Assembly (NCBI GenBank): GCA_030847615.1
Contig: JAUMIR010000001.1
Span: 181,865,001 to 181,929,000, forward strand
DNA: 64,000 nt
Origin: Gambelia wislizenii
Taxonomy: Eukaryota > Chordata > Lepidosauria > Squamata > Crotaphytidae
Direction of reading: 5' to 3'
Below are positions 32,130 to 43,732 of this stretch, piece after piece; the first letter of the stretch is position 1, and every line of letters begins with the position of its first letter. The notes beneath the pieces were generated by a model. That model searched no databases. It was given only the letters and a program-made list of their open reading frames with translations, and was not told where the DNA came from. Position numbers and translations under genes: made by a program.

Positions 32130-33115
32130 TAACCCACCAAAGAAAGCAGTTCTTGCATGCTACAAGTGGTATGTGTGTGTGTGTATAAGAGATACATATT
32201 GGGAGAAAGCGTTTAGGATGAGATTACTTTGAATGAGAAAAAGAACTGTGTCTGGAGGCTGAAATTCCACACCTGTTGTGCATTTAGGATCCATGTATTA
32301 GATGTTTGTCTTTCAGCATAACCAATTTGCCTTTGTATGCAATGGGCTTCTGAATGAGCACCAAACTGTGAATTTAAAGGAGTTTTTGTTTTTGTACCTC
32401 AGATCCCATCTGTGCCTTACGTTCTGATTTTGTATCAGGTTACATATGCTTTAGTCTCACTTGTCTATCTGTTTTTAAAATGAGAGATAGTGGTTGTTCC
32501 CCTTGCCATGGCAGCCATTTTGTGATAGTGACATGACTCTTCCTCAAAGATATACGAGAATTTGTCTCCTGGTCCATTGCAATAAACTGCAGTTGGAAGT
32601 TTATACCCCAACAATCAGTGAGTATAATCCACTTGCTGCAAATCTGAACAGCATTGGAGACCTTGCAGTAAATAAGTTTATACCGCATAATTGTTAGCAC
32701 CCCTAACAAGCTCCCACCTCCAGAAAGTCCCAAAATTGGCTAATTAAGAATTTGGCTTATTAATGCGATCTTCCACTGGGAAGTCAGGGACTTGCTGTAT
32801 GGATCCCAAAAGGCACATGATGAAAGCCATGCATTGCCAAAAGGAAGAACTACTGACAAATTCCAAAGTATGAGGAAATATGAGGTCAGAAGGACATTGC
32901 CTCCACTACACACCCAAGTGACAGACAATTGGTTACATTAAGCAGATGGAGTATTCCTTTGTTTGAAGGTTTTGAGCTTCCCTTCCCCAGTCACCTGACC
33001 ATCAAAAGAGGCAGCTCAAGCTTTTTGAATCCAATCATCAGTCTTTTAAGGCAATTTGTACCACATTAGCATCTTCGGACACATATTATCAAGACAAGGA
33101 GTTTTCCTGGAACTC
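32130..33115. other. No recognised gene or repeat
   Basis: A short (GT)n at about 32170-32184. The rest is unassigned; the right part may include the U3 region of the LTR-like fragment that follows. Confidence 0.4.
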
Positions 33116-33119
33116 ATTG

Positions 33120-33560
33120 TGTAATCTTTACAGCTATTGTTTCAACCCATGAGACTTACCCACCTCAGGGCATATTTTTGGTATAAATATTGGCTGAAAA
33201 TCATGCCTCAGTGAGCACAGAGCTTCTTCCTGATGGCACTATGTCACTCTGTGTTCACCACTTCAGATTCACCCATCCATGCTGCCAGTTCACTCAACAG
33301 CTTCAGAACTACAAGACAGGTGTCATATCACCCCAGAAATCTCCCTATTTATCCCTCTGGCAACCTCTCTTCTTCCATTCCTAGTGGTCTTGTGTGAATG
33401 CTTCTTGTATGAATGTGTGTGTTTGGTGTTATTATTTTATGTCTTTAATAAATCTCATTGGAATCTCATTGTTAATTTTTTTCATTTTGTGTTTGTGTGC
33501 ATCTGCTCACAGTTAGTAGGGGTATACAAAGACGTAAATATCCCCTCTATGTTGCCCCCT
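33120..33560 (+). mobile_element. LTR-like fragment, distant relative of LTR family A
   Basis: TATAAATATT near 33182, AATAAA near 33447 and then CAGTTAGTAGGGGTATACA match the spacing and sequence of the family A LTR (15420-15877: AATAAA then CAGTGAGTAGTGGTATACA). Preceding sequence is also partly alike (TTGTGTGAATGCTT-type blocks). Ends are not defined and no internal region is seen. Confidence 0.4.
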
Positions 33561-33599
33561 TTTGCACTGCTAAGGCTGTGTTTCTGCTAATTTCCCCAG

Positions 33600-34435
33600 C
33601 ATATTAGAAAGTCGAAATTTTCTTGGAATTTCGAAGACTCTTTGGGTAACATAATAGGTAACATCAGTCCAAATAATGAGAACAAGAGATAATACGTTTC
33701 ACTTCAAGCATGCCAGAATGATTCCAAACTTTCATTTTAGAAAATATCAAAGCAAGTATAAATGCATCCAAGGATAAATATGACACAGAAGGATCAATGT
33801 AAGCAAAAGTAAGAACCTCTCTTTAAATTATTTCATGTGTATATCAATGAAGCTTTTATTCAGAAGTATGCATTATTTGCCAGTATTCCACATCAGCTAC
33901 TTAAGTAAACTCTCCTGGCCTGATGCTCCCCAAACCTGATAGTAACAACATTTACTTGTGTTCTGATTGTCAGCAGAATGGACCTTCTTCTCAGCATGCA
34001 GTTGGTATCCAATAAAGCGGGGGGAGTTACAATCATGGTAGCAGCATCACAATAATGACAAAGTAGTGATCATGAATATGGAACAGTTACAGATGTAGGC
34101 AATTGCTACTTAGGGGCTGGGCCAGGAGTGTTTACCTAACTAAGCAGCTGAAACAGAATACCGGCCATGATCTTCAAAGGGGGCTTACTGCCTAGCAAGA
34201 ATTTTACAATTCTAACACGAGTCTCTTTCAATTGGGGAGCCCCAACATGGAATGTGATCCTATGAACTACATAGTTAGTATAAGGGAGGCTGATAATACT
34301 TTGAAGGGCGAAATACAGAAGTGAAATAGGTAAAATGTTTCATATTCATATTCATTTAAACCCGTTGAAGTCTTTCCCCAGTATTTAAAAATGGTGATAA
34401 TAGGAAAACTGATAAAAGAGGTTTTTTCCCCCCAA
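33600..34435. other. No recognised gene or repeat
   Basis: No coding signal or recognisable transposon end. Confidence 0.45.
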
Positions 34436-34459
34436 AAAAGTGCACAATTGATTGACAGA

Positions 34460-34900
34460 TGGGCCCTTTTCTAGATGGGCTATTTATCCCATCTTGGAGC
34501 CCTGCAGTCCTAACCATGCAGGGCTTTTATCCCATTTTGTCCCCAGGCAGTCTTCACAACACTCAGGTCAAAGATGGGGCTATGAGAGGGCTAAGATGGG
34601 GTAAAGACCATTACACCATTGTATTATAACACCCATGAAAAACTGTTCCAGATGTGAAAAACAGATCAGGCCCCACGTGACCACAGAAGTCCATACCAGC
34701 ACACCAGCCCATTACTGCAGCTGTTGTCTGTGTCACTCTTTCCAAAGCCAGGAAGGAGTCCTGCAGTATGTGACCAAGGCTGATCACATGCAGGGGGACT
34801 TAATCACATGCTGCAGGCCAGCTTCCTGTCTTTGGAGAGTGGGGTGCGGGTGTTGGCAGCAGCAGCTGCAGGGTTGGCCTGGCGTGGCAGTCTGGGCTCC
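34460..34900 (-). mobile_element. Family Y non-autonomous DNA element (diverged)
   Basis: Order of blocks follows the 41428-41948 copy: GAGCCCTGCAGTCC, ATGCAGGGC, CCCCAGGCAGTCTTCACAAC, AGATGGGGTAAAG, CAGATCAGGCCC, and a GCAGCAGCAGCTGC-rich part. The terminal repeat is eroded. Confidence 0.6.
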
Positions 34901-35120
34901 AGTGACTCTATGGGGAGGGGAGATATGAGAGAAGGCTCATGAGTCTTATGGGCTGCACTTTGATCACCTCTACTAAAGGTACCAGGTATATAGAATCTGC
35001 TATAAAGCAATGAATGTGGAGGGGAGAAAGAAAACTGTGAGTTTTACAGCTGAAGTAATACACATGGCTGGATAAAGCTTGCTTATTGTCAGATCCTAAG
35101 TCTAGAGTTCAAGTGACTTA

Positions 35121-35740
35121 GGAGATTATCAGACAACCTAAATATCCTACCACAAGGATGAGAGGAGATCGCGAAAGGGCTTCCCTTTCAGATGATGTCA
35201 TTCCTATGTTGTTGTGCTCCTGGGCCCCTTCTGTTCCCCCCACACTCCTTTTTATTCACAGGCTAAGCCATAAATTGACCTGTTGTTCCGTTTCTGTAAC
35301 GGAATGCCAGATGAGTGAAAAGGTGCCCTGTTATGCTGGCGTGATGCCAGTGTCACTGGGAGATCCCTGCCAAACACGTCTGGTTGAGATCGGGACATCG
35401 AGGTAAGTGACACACTTTTTTTTACTCTCCCCGGGTTAGCTGGGTTTTTATAATGTGTTTTTGCGCTTACTGTCACTTTTTACCTTTTCTTTTTCTTTTT
35501 GAATTTCCCGGGCAATCATCCTCTCACAAGAACAGCCGGGATTTCCTTTCCAGGAAGTGAATGCAGATCTGTGAGAACTGCATTCACTCCTGGGCTTCTG
35601 GAGGGGAGGGGACACAGTTTTTGCAGTGCTATTAAGGTAGGGCTGAAAAAAAAAACCCAAAATGTTACAGGGACAGGAGTGGGGAGGGAGAAGAGATAGC
35701 AAGTTGGGGATGCTATAGTTGTCCCCGTCTGATAATCTCC
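35121..35740. mobile_element. 620-bp MITE, GGAGATTATCAGAC termini
   Basis: Perfect 14-bp terminal inverted repeats, GGAGATTATCAGAC at the left and GTCTGATAATCTCC at the right, with an exact TTA duplication outside (35118-35120, 35741-35743). Its homologue at 43733-44671 is 616 bp once the nested element and its extra TTA are removed, with shared internal blocks (TTTCCCTTTCAGATGA, GTGAAAAGGTGCCC, GCGATCGGGACAT-like, AAGTGACAC). No transposase frame. Three-base TNA-type duplication and G-rich ends suggest PIF/Harbinger mobilisation, by inference. Confidence 0.8.
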
Positions 35741-35918
35741 TTAGTTCTATCTCCACCAGTAGGCAAAGCTGGGAAGAAACAAACACTTCCTCTTAAGGGT
35801 TAGTGAAATACCAGATTAGTATGACTTTTAAGTTTTATGTCCATTCCATTCCAAATAAATGACCACATAATTTTGCAAAGTGTGACAAAGAGGAATGAGG
35901 AAACACTATCAATGTGTG

Positions 35919-35950
35919 TGTGAGAGAGAGAGGGAGGGAGAGGGAGAGAA
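35919..35950. repeat. GA-rich microsatellite
   Basis: GTGTGTGTGAGAGAGAGAG followed by GGGA repeats. Confidence 0.85.
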
Positions 35951-36148
35951 TAGCTGCAACTTTCCCAAATTGTCAAGGCTGAGGATTTTTCCAATTAAGC
36001 TGAGAAAGTTAAGGCTTCTGTCTTAAGGGAAAGTGTTACACTAGAGCAAACATGGAACATAGCACTGCTCTGTATCAAAAGAATGGACATCAGAGAGTAT
36101 CTAATTGCTGCTGCTGCACACTTCAGAGGCATGACTTCTCAGTTCTGT

Positions 36149-36372
36149 CTTTGGCCTTGGCCCTGTCTATATGAGGGGGGAAATGGAGTACCTTGCAGTA
36201 ATGGCATTTCGCAGCAGCAGCAACTTGTCTTAACAGTATTTTTGCCCCCATAAGCTTTGCATGCAAGATGGTGGCCAGAAGTGATTTACTCATATTTGTA
36301 CCACCACCACCAAACTTTTTTTAAAAGATGTCTAAGATAAGCTACAGCGATAAAGTGATTTTTTTTATTTAT
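36149..36372 (+). repeat. Interspersed repeat, family Z (copy 1)
   Basis: Shares with 59424-59690 the start CTGTCTATA followed by AGGGGGGAAAT, the middle AAGATGGTG, a TACTCA-ATTT-TAC block and a downstream T-rich tract. The first bases resemble the family Y terminus (GGGCTTATCTACAC), so it may be a related DNA element. Confidence 0.5.
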
Positions 36373-36426
36373 TGGGGACAGCAAAAATAACTTCCATGAG
36401 TAAAAAATTGTGCAGTTGATGTAGAT

Positions 36427-36554
36427 GGGACCCGGAACTGTCACGGACAATGCTGCGAGAGGGACGGCGGCATCCGAAAAAGTCCCACTGCCTCGCGATA
36501 GCCACGTACCTCTCCTGGAGTCTTCTTGCGTGGTAAGACATGTCTGAAAATGTC
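36427..36554. mobile_element. Single arm of a palindromic MITE
   Basis: The right end reads CATGTCTGAAAATGTCC, the family terminus, and the inner part has GGACGGCGGCATCCGAAAAAG and TGTCACGGACAATGC, mirroring blocks of the palindromes at 13837 and 44266. The opposite arm is missing, so this is a half element. Confidence 0.6.
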
Positions 36555-36671
36555 CAAAGACTTTGCCTTTAAGCAGAGGCACAGCCATAATACACACACA
36601 TATATACAGAAAACCAAAAAACAAAACAGCCACATGCTCACTTATCTGTCTTTTACCTTGCTATCAACTTG

Positions 36672-36893
36672 GGGCCTTATCACACTACATTGTTATAGTG
36701 CTATTATTCCACTTAAACTGCTCTGGCTGCCTCTTGTGGAATCCTGGGATTTTCAGTTTAGGGAGGGGCATTTAGCTTTCTCAACCAGAGAGCCCTTAGT
36801 CTTCACTAAACTACAAACCCCAGAATTCCACAGGAGGTAGCCATAGCAGTTAAAAATGGAATAATACCACTATAGTACAGGGCAGTGCGATAA
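36672..36893. mobile_element. Palindromic MITE, GCCTTATCRCACT termini
   Basis: Inverted repeat from GCCTTATCACACTAC to GCAGTGCGATAAGGC. Arms share TATAGTGCTATTATTCCA, AACTGCTCTGGCTGCCTC and GTGGAATCCTGGGATTT. A relative is at 49311-49530. These are recognisable as a reptile hAT-like MITE type, but no clear target duplication can be defined. Confidence 0.65.
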
Positions 36894-37034
36894 GGCGGGC
36901 CTTGCCTGTTCATTTTTCTCCTATATATGTTCATGGCTTTGCACTAAAACAGGCAGAATGCAGCTGTCTGTCTTTATCCATCAGATATTCATGACTGTTT
37001 GGTCATGCTATGCAGTGGAGGGACTGAGATCTCC

Positions 37035-39058
37035 TGAACTGTAGCTTATTTAGGATATGAGGGGAAAGAGTGGGGAGACCCTACCATACTGTTGCTTATC
37101 CCCCACCCAAAAGTCAACAGCCTGCTGTGATGCATTTAACAACTACTTTGCAGATAAAATCTCTCCAATAAGAGCCGACTTAGATGCCAGTATTTTGACA
37201 GAAACAGAAACAATTGACAAGGTGTCCAGCAACTCTGTTGATGTAAGTTTACTGGATCAATTTCAATCCGTGAGTACTGAGGACATGGACAAGCTACTTG
37301 GTAGAGTGAGGAAGACAAACTGCCCTCTTGATCCTTGCCCTGCTTGGCTGGCCATCCGGGGTGTGTGTGTGCCTTGATGGTGTTCCTTAAGGACATCATC
37401 AATGCATCCCTCAGGAAAGGGTGTATTCCATCCTGTTTAAAGGAAGTGGAAGTTAGGCTGCTCCTGAAAAACCCTTCCCTGGACCCCCTGGACATGGACA
37501 ACTATAGGCCGGTTTCTATGTTACCATTCTTGAGCAAAGTGATCGAGAGGGCAGTTGTGCTTCAACTCCAAGTGGTCTTGGATGAAACTGATTATCTAGA
37601 CCCATTTCAAACTGGCTTCAGGATGGGATTTGGAGTTGAGACTGCCATGGTTTCCTTGACCAATGATCTGTGTATAAGCATCAAGAGGGGGAATGTGTCC
37701 CTGTTGGTGCTTCTAGACCTCTCAGTGGCTTTCAATAGCATCATAGCATCCTCCTGGATCGCCTGAGTGGGTTAGGAATCAGAGGCACTGCATTCCAGTG
37801 GTTCCAGTCCTTCCTCTCGGGCAGGTCCCAGAGGGTGCGGCTCAGGGACAGCTGTTCCAGCAGAAAGGAGCTCCATCCTGTCCCCCAAGCTGTTTAACAT
37901 CTATATGAAGCCGCTGGGTGAGATTATTTCGAGTTATGGGGCAGGGTGTTATCAGTACGCTTATGACACCCAGATCTATTTCTCCTTGTCCCAATCATTG
38001 GCCTCGAATTCCAATGGCATCTCTCTTCTTAATGACTGTTAAGCAGTAAAGCAGTAATGGGCAGGATGAGGAAAAACAGACTGAGATTAAATCTGGACAA
38101 AATGGAGGTGCTCATGGTAGCGGCCCCGAAGCCAGGAGCTGGGTTGCAACCTACAGTCCTGGATGGTGTCACACTCTCCATTAAGGACTGTGTTCGCAGT
38201 CTGGGGGTACTCCTTGTGTCATCGCTTCAGATGACGAGTCAGGTGAATGCGATGGTCAGGAGCGCTTGTTATCAGCTTCAGCTGATACACCAGCTGCACC
38301 CTTTCCTGGAAGTAAGGGACCTCAAGACTGTGGTGCACGTCCTGGTAACCTGTCATCTAGGTTTCTGCAATGTGCTCTACATGGGGTTACCCTCGTGCTT
38401 GGTCCGGAAACTTCAGTTGGTACAAAATATGGCAGCCAGAGTGGTCTCGGGAACATCTTTGAGAGACCATATAACCCCAGTATTGAAATCTCTCCACTGG
38501 CTGCCTATCAGTTTCTGGGCCCAGTATAAGGTGTTGGTTATTACCTTTAAAGCCCTAAATAGCTTGGGTCCAACTTATCTTTGGAACCGCCTCCTCCCAT
38601 ACAATCTTCCCCGCACACTCTGGTCCTCTGGGAGGAATTTGCTTCAGCCACAAAAATCTAGGCTGTCTGCAACCTCCCAAAAAGGGCCTTTTCGGTAATC
38701 ACCCCCAAATTATGGAAAGGCCTGCCGGACGAGATCCATCAGATGATGAGCTCAAGTAGCTTTAAAAAAGCACTAAAGACGGATCTCTTTTGGCAGGCCT
38801 TTCCTGATTAGATCCTGGCCTCAGGAGCTGCGTCTCCTGGCCTTTTTAAAATCTTGTGTATATTTATTTTTAATGTGATTTTAGTTAGATGGTTTTAATT
38901 TTATTTTGTTTAATGTCTTTTTATGGGGTAGGGTGGGGGTGGGTGGTGCTTTTAGTCATTATTACAATGTTTTAATTGTTGGAAGCTGCCCCGATTGTAT
39001 TTAGCAGAGGGGCAGGGTATAAATAATAATAATAATTATTATTATTGTTATTATTATG
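37035..39058 (+). mobile_element. L2-b LINE (second copy), 5'-truncated
   Basis: About 2 kb on the plus strand: linker, RT, C-terminal domain, 3' UTR and the end motif GGAAGCTGCCCCGATTG / AGAGGGGCAGGGTATAAATA with an (AAT)n/(ATT)n tail to about 39058. It corresponds to the left three-quarters of the copy at 25813-28549, whose endonuclease part it lacks. Confidence 0.9.
37057..38815 (+). pseudogene. L2-b RT/C-terminal ORF with inactive catalytic box
   Basis: Frames follow the L2-b order: CCDAFNNYFADKISPIRADL, PSLDPLDMDNYRPVSMLPFL, ETDYLDPFQTGFRMGFGVET, VLLDLSVAFNSI, then a shift near 37740, FNIYMKPLGEII, RLRLNLDKMEVL, ITPVLKSLHWLPISFWAQYK and a C-terminus LFWQAFPD near 38808. At the catalytic box the codons at 37956-37967 read Tyr-Ala-Tyr-Asp, so the first essential Asp is replaced by Tyr; the sister copy has YADD. 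Frameshifts at about 37375, 37740, 38045 and 38690 confirm a dead copy. Confidence 0.85.
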
Positions 39059-39064
39059 GCCATA

Positions 39065-40560
39065 GGGAGAGGTGATGGGTGAAAGCGGACCTCATCACCT
39101 CATGAAAGGGACTTCATGACCCTGGAATGAACTTCTGGACCTCTGCCCCAAAGTTCAATGCGTCAGTACTTTATCCATGCTGTACCTGCCTAAGCGACTA
39201 TCTTATTTCTTAATTCTATTTCTAGTGAAATTGTTTTAATAAAAAATATGCTTTGCTTTGAAACATTGGTCTTTTGCTATTTGTGAGTACTTGCTGCCCA
39301 AGAATTTTACCTCACATTTGTTAAGATAAAGGCATAAGTAAGATGTTACTTCAGCAAATGTTTGTTCCCAAACATTGCACATTCCCATACAAACAAATGT
39401 GGGGATGGAGAAACTATGGGTGGAGAAAGACTTAATTTTTCTCTTAAGATACACTCCTCTGAAAATGTTACTCCCATTCCCACCAGCCAGGACCATTTGT
39501 TCCCCCCACATCCCAGGGACTGGAGAAATGACTTTAAAAGGGGAGGATTAGCATGAGGGAAAGTTAAGCACCCCCCCTCCACACACACAGAATGGCCAAT
39601 TTTCAATTCAAATGCCCCGTCTTTGTATCGATATGTTGAGAAACCTGTGTTTATGTTTTGATTTTTAGGCTTGTTCCAATTTATGAGGTTGCCAAAGCAA
39701 AGATCCTAATCCCATAATTCTTTTATGAACTGCTGTGGTGAATTATTTCACTAAGGAAACAAAATGATCTTTTCTTTTTTCTTTTCTTTGAGAAAAGTGG
39801 GAGTAATCTGAAATGGCCCTATTTGAATGGATATACATATGGAAATAGTAAACAACATCTTCCAAAGAATAAGATGGAGGGATGGGTAGTGGAATCTGTA
39901 GAATGGACAAGTAACTCCCAGGACAACATAATTAAACTGTAAGCTTTCTGTCAAGCCAAGTGGTAACATAGCATGAGAGGTACTGTGAAGATCCCATACA
40001 GCTGTCACTGGAAGCTAAAAGAACTTTAGGCTTCAGTGCTTGCCTCACAGAAAGATATATGTAAAAAGGTTACTGTGAGCTCCTGCTTCAAGTTAAATAA
40101 GGAATAGAAATCAAGGTTGTCTCCCCCGTTCCACTTGGAGCACTGAATGCTTGTAAGCTTCAGTGCATTCTATAAGTGTCGCCAAAAAGCAAGGGAATTC
40201 ATGAACAACCATGAACAACTTTCCCCCCTCATTTAAACTTGAATACGATATCTGCTTCTCTGTCCTAGCCTATGTTGCTAAAATGTATTCCATTTCATGC
40301 ACACTGCCCTATTTTTGTACTTTCCATTTTCTTTAAAAAAAAAAAAGAGAGAGAGAAAAACTTAATAGAGTACTTCTAGGTTGAAGGTTTTGAAGCACTG
40401 GCCACAAAATGCATTTTCACTGTATTTGATTTTCTGACATTTGTGAAATAGGTAAGGTTTTGGGAGTAACACAAATAGTCTGCTTTGTTTCTGTAATCAT
40501 CTGGAAACAATCCTTTCAATTTATTAAAGCTATTTCAGTATGTATTAGTCAAAGGGAAAA
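39065..40560. other. No recognised gene or repeat
   Basis: Non-coding, A-run plus GA run at 40333-40358. No transposon identified. Confidence 0.45.
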
Positions 40561-40572
40561 CAAAAGCTCTTT

Positions 40573-40760
40573 GTGATGACAGCTTCACTGACTACCAGTC
40601 CCTTTCCAGGCATAATTCAAAGTGCTGGCTATGACCTAAAGGAAATAGCACAGGCAACCTGGATAACCACATTCTGCCCAAATGAGTCCCCACAGGTTTT
40701 AAGGTCTGCAGAGGCATACCTTCCAGCTGTCTCAATTTGCCAGAGACAATCCAAATTAAT
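40573..40760 (+). pseudogene. L2-like C-terminal fragment
   Basis: CAGCTTCACTGACTACCAGT through TTTCCAGGCATAATTCAAAG and TGCTGGCTATGACC encodes a degenerate version of the L2 C-terminal signature LHWLPVPFQAxFKVL; further right, PQVLRSAEAYLP resembles the LRSS block. About 190 bp only, broken. Confidence 0.55.
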
Positions 40761-40800
40761 CCTTTGTCTTTCCACTTTTTCAACTGCTTTTAGAATGTCC

Positions 40801-41290
40801 TAGGGCTTATCTACACTAGCCAGAATATGCTGTCTCCCCACTAGCATTCTGTGACTTTGGAGCTGGCCTGTTTCCCCTCCCCCCCCCCGTTACCTGGAGA
40901 AAATGGGCTGGCATCCAAACAGAATGCTGGTCCATTACTGCAGCTTCAGCCACCAGCATTTTCTCCGCTGACACAGAAGCTAAGAAGGGGGCCTGCAACA
41001 TGTGGCTGCAGCCCCCCTGCGGGTGACCAACCTCAGTCACATACTGAGGGACCCATGCCTGGCTTCTGGCACAGCTAGGGAGTTGGAGGTGGCAGCAAGG
41101 AATTGCATTCTGGGACAGGCTCCTGCAGACATGTGGGGCCCGATCTGGTGGTACCAGATTATACCTGGTATTATCTTATATCACTGTAAAGGGCCCTCCC
41201 TATCTTGGCTTGCCCCATTCCAGTCATGTATCTGCCTCAGGGGTTGTTTGGTACCAGATTATACTGGGTATTATCTTATATCACTGTAAT
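40801..41290 (+). mobile_element. Family Y DNA element (copy 3)
   Basis: Left terminus AGGGCTTATCTACACTAGCC, then CTGGCCTGTTTCCCC, AAAATGGGCTGGCATCC and AACAGAATGCTGGTCCATTA, matching 12902-12990 plus 14177 onward. This copy shows the uninterrupted sequence at the site where the L1 inserted in copy 1. The right end is missing. A 40-bp internal block (GGTACCAGATTATAC start) is repeated at 41150-41189 and 41250-41289. Confidence 0.7.
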
Positions 41291-41427
41291 AATATCCTAG
41301 TTTACATCTGTGAAATATTGGAGGGTATGTAATTGACTGTTGTTTAAGGGGCTTTCAATGAGCTGAAGGATACAATTTTTTATGTGCTTTTAAATTATTT
41401 CAAGTTTGTTCTAAATATTTTTGTGTA

Positions 41428-41948
41428 AGGGCTTATCCACACAGGCTAAATGCCCCAGCTTGCCCTTGTCTGTGAGCCCTGCAGTCCAAAAAATGCAGGG
41501 CATTTTGCCCTGTTCTACCCCCAGACAGTCCTCATGACACCTGGGACAAAGACAGGGTTTAGATGGGGGGAAGATGGTGTAGGGCCATTTACCACATTCT
41601 TAAAAAACAACAACCCTGCTTTAATCTGGTCCTGCTGGCAAACAGTGGATCAGGCCCTGCACGTTCACAGGAGCCCATCCTGGCAGCCTCGCCCTTGCTG
41701 CTGCTGGTTGTCTTTATTCTTCTGGGTCTGGGCAGCAGGCCCACAGCAAGCAACCAAGGCTTCTCACATGGTGCAACCAGCTTCCCCTGCACCAAGCAGA
41801 GTGAGGAAAATGGTAGCTTCAGCAAAGGGCTGTCGTTTTGTTTGGATTCCAGCTTGTTTCCCCAGGTAGTGAGGGCAGAACAGGCCACTTCCACAGTCAG
41901 GCTACACTGGTAGGGAGCTGGCATATCCTGGCTGGTGTAGATAAACCC
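41428..41948 (-). mobile_element. Family Y DNA element (most complete copy)
   Basis: 521 bp with terminal inverted repeats AAGGGCTTATCCACACAGGC (left) and the inverted AAGGGTTTATCTACACCAGCC-type sequence at the right end. It lies head to head with copy 3, so 40801-41948 is an inverted pair. Opposing open frames of 110-140 codons within it are not genes. The TIRs resemble hAT ends, but flanking 8-mers do not match. Confidence 0.7.
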
Positions 41949-42049
41949 TTGGTTTGAAAGTATTTAAATTTCTGTTGTATCTGTATCTATTTTTAATATA
42001 TTTTGTGCTGCTTTGGGTCTCAGTTTCAGCAGAAACATAAGATGTGAAT

Positions 42050-42150
42050 TGATTTTTGTAAGCCGCCCCACTTATTGTTGTAAGCCGCCCCGATTGCTCG
42101 CAGAGGGGCGGGATATAAATAAATTTTTTTATTATTATTTTTATTATTTT
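42050..42150 (+). mobile_element. L2-type 3' terminus with duplicated motif
   Basis: TTGTAAGCCGCCCC occurs twice (42057 and 42079), followed by CAGAGGGGCGGGATATAAAT and an (ATT)n tail. 5'-truncated insertion remnant of about 100 bp. Confidence 0.75.
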
Positions 42151-42154
42151 AAAG

Positions 42155-43725
42155 CCAAACACTTGTCTTTCATTCCATATTTTAGCCAAAACGAACTAGT
42201 CAGCCTTTCTGGACTAATGCACAAATCACAACAAATTCATCAGATTGGTACTTTTCTAAATTTTGGGCTTACAAATACACACAAATATGAGTAAAAAACT
42301 GAGATTTTAAAAGAAATAGTATATGAAAATACTGGGTAAGTGAAAAGTTTTGCATGGTTGTTAGGACTGCAGACAATATGGTTGAATACATATAAAACTG
42401 ACATGGAATGGATTCTGTTCATGTCAAGGCAAGGTACACATTATACTACAAACTAAGGAGGGGTAAGAAATGAATTTAGTTACTATTTGAAAGGAAGATT
42501 AATAAATTCTTGCTTCCTAGAACTGAACATGGATGCAAATTAAATATTGAGCCAGAAATTCATATGTTTCTCAAAACAAAATAGAGGTAGAAAGAATTGG
42601 GAGTAGGATGTGATGTGTTGTGGAAAGCACTTTAGGGATTAGGGTTGCTTGAGGAAATGATCCAGCTGGGGTTGGGGATAGTGTCTCTCTGTATGAGAGT
42701 GTGATTGTTCGGAGGCTTCATTCTGAAAATGAGAGAAACTGGTGAGAAATTGGTGGATTATGTTTGCTAAATGGAGGAGGGAAACAAGAGACAATGACAA
42801 TGATGTGTGAGCAAGAACAAAGATGGTGCGCTGTTGGAAGCAGCACAATAGCTTGCCACTCTGTGAAATGGGTTTCTGTCGAAACAACATTTTCTGGTTT
42901 TAAAAGAGGATATTGTGTTCTGAACCTCAGAAACCATCTCTTCCTTGCCATCAGGTTCTTATGACTGTACTGATCATGACAACAGTTGGGCAATAGAGGC
43001 AGCCATTTTGTCATGGCACTCACCTGGATACTTCACAAAATTCCAAAGGGAATTCCACTGGGAAAAGGTTGATCTTTCCAGTGGCTTTCCAGTGGCTCAG
43101 ACAGGGGTCTCTTCCAGTGCCTGATTTATGACCCTTTTGACTAGATTCAGACTTTCTAAAACTTTCTGTGGAGTCTTGTGACTGGATTTCCAAACAGCCC
43201 CTGCTGTTATCTGTGACTCTGATCTCAGGTGGGGGACTGAAGTGGGGGAAATAAAGGGGAAGAGGAAGAGAGAGGGAGAATTATAAGGCTGTACATCTTC
43301 ATAAATTTCATTTTTGCAGGGAAGAATGAATAATGCTACCTTTTCTCTTCTTGTTGAAAGAAAGTTGTCCAAAACTGCAATTTGTGTGAAGAATATTTGC
43401 AATTTGGGACATACTCTGAACATTTTTTAAAATTATGTGGTTGTTTTGCACAGAAAATGGTACCTTCTGCACAAAAAATCCAAGTTACCTGTACAGAAAA
43501 GAACAGATACTTGTTTTCTTTACAGAAATGTTATTTTTCACACAGAATGACTCCCTAGCTGTGGGGGTTCTTGACAGTCTAGGATTCTTCTCATCAGTTG
43601 ACACTTTAAAAAACCCAAAATAAAAACATTTTGACCATTTTTAAATGTATTTTTGAATATTATTTCCACCCTTAGAGGATCACAGCCTGGGAGCATATCT
43701 GAGAGGGCTGCTGAAGCAGTAATGT
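42155..43725. other. No recognised gene or repeat
   Basis: No coding region or transposon end recognised. Several unsupported frames of about 100 codons lie at 42718-43023 and 43097-43423 on the minus strand. Confidence 0.45.
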
Positions 43726-43732
43726 GGACTCA

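Noticed and set aside
35121..35740. TTAA-specific (piggyBac/Kolobok) element
   Set aside because: Flanks are TTAG at the left and TTAG beyond the right end with the element boundary after TTA; sibling copies with TCA and TCT rule out a TTAA requirement.
41450..41924. Three overlapping frames of 111-139 codons
   Set aside because: All within the family Y DNA element, in conflicting phases and strands.
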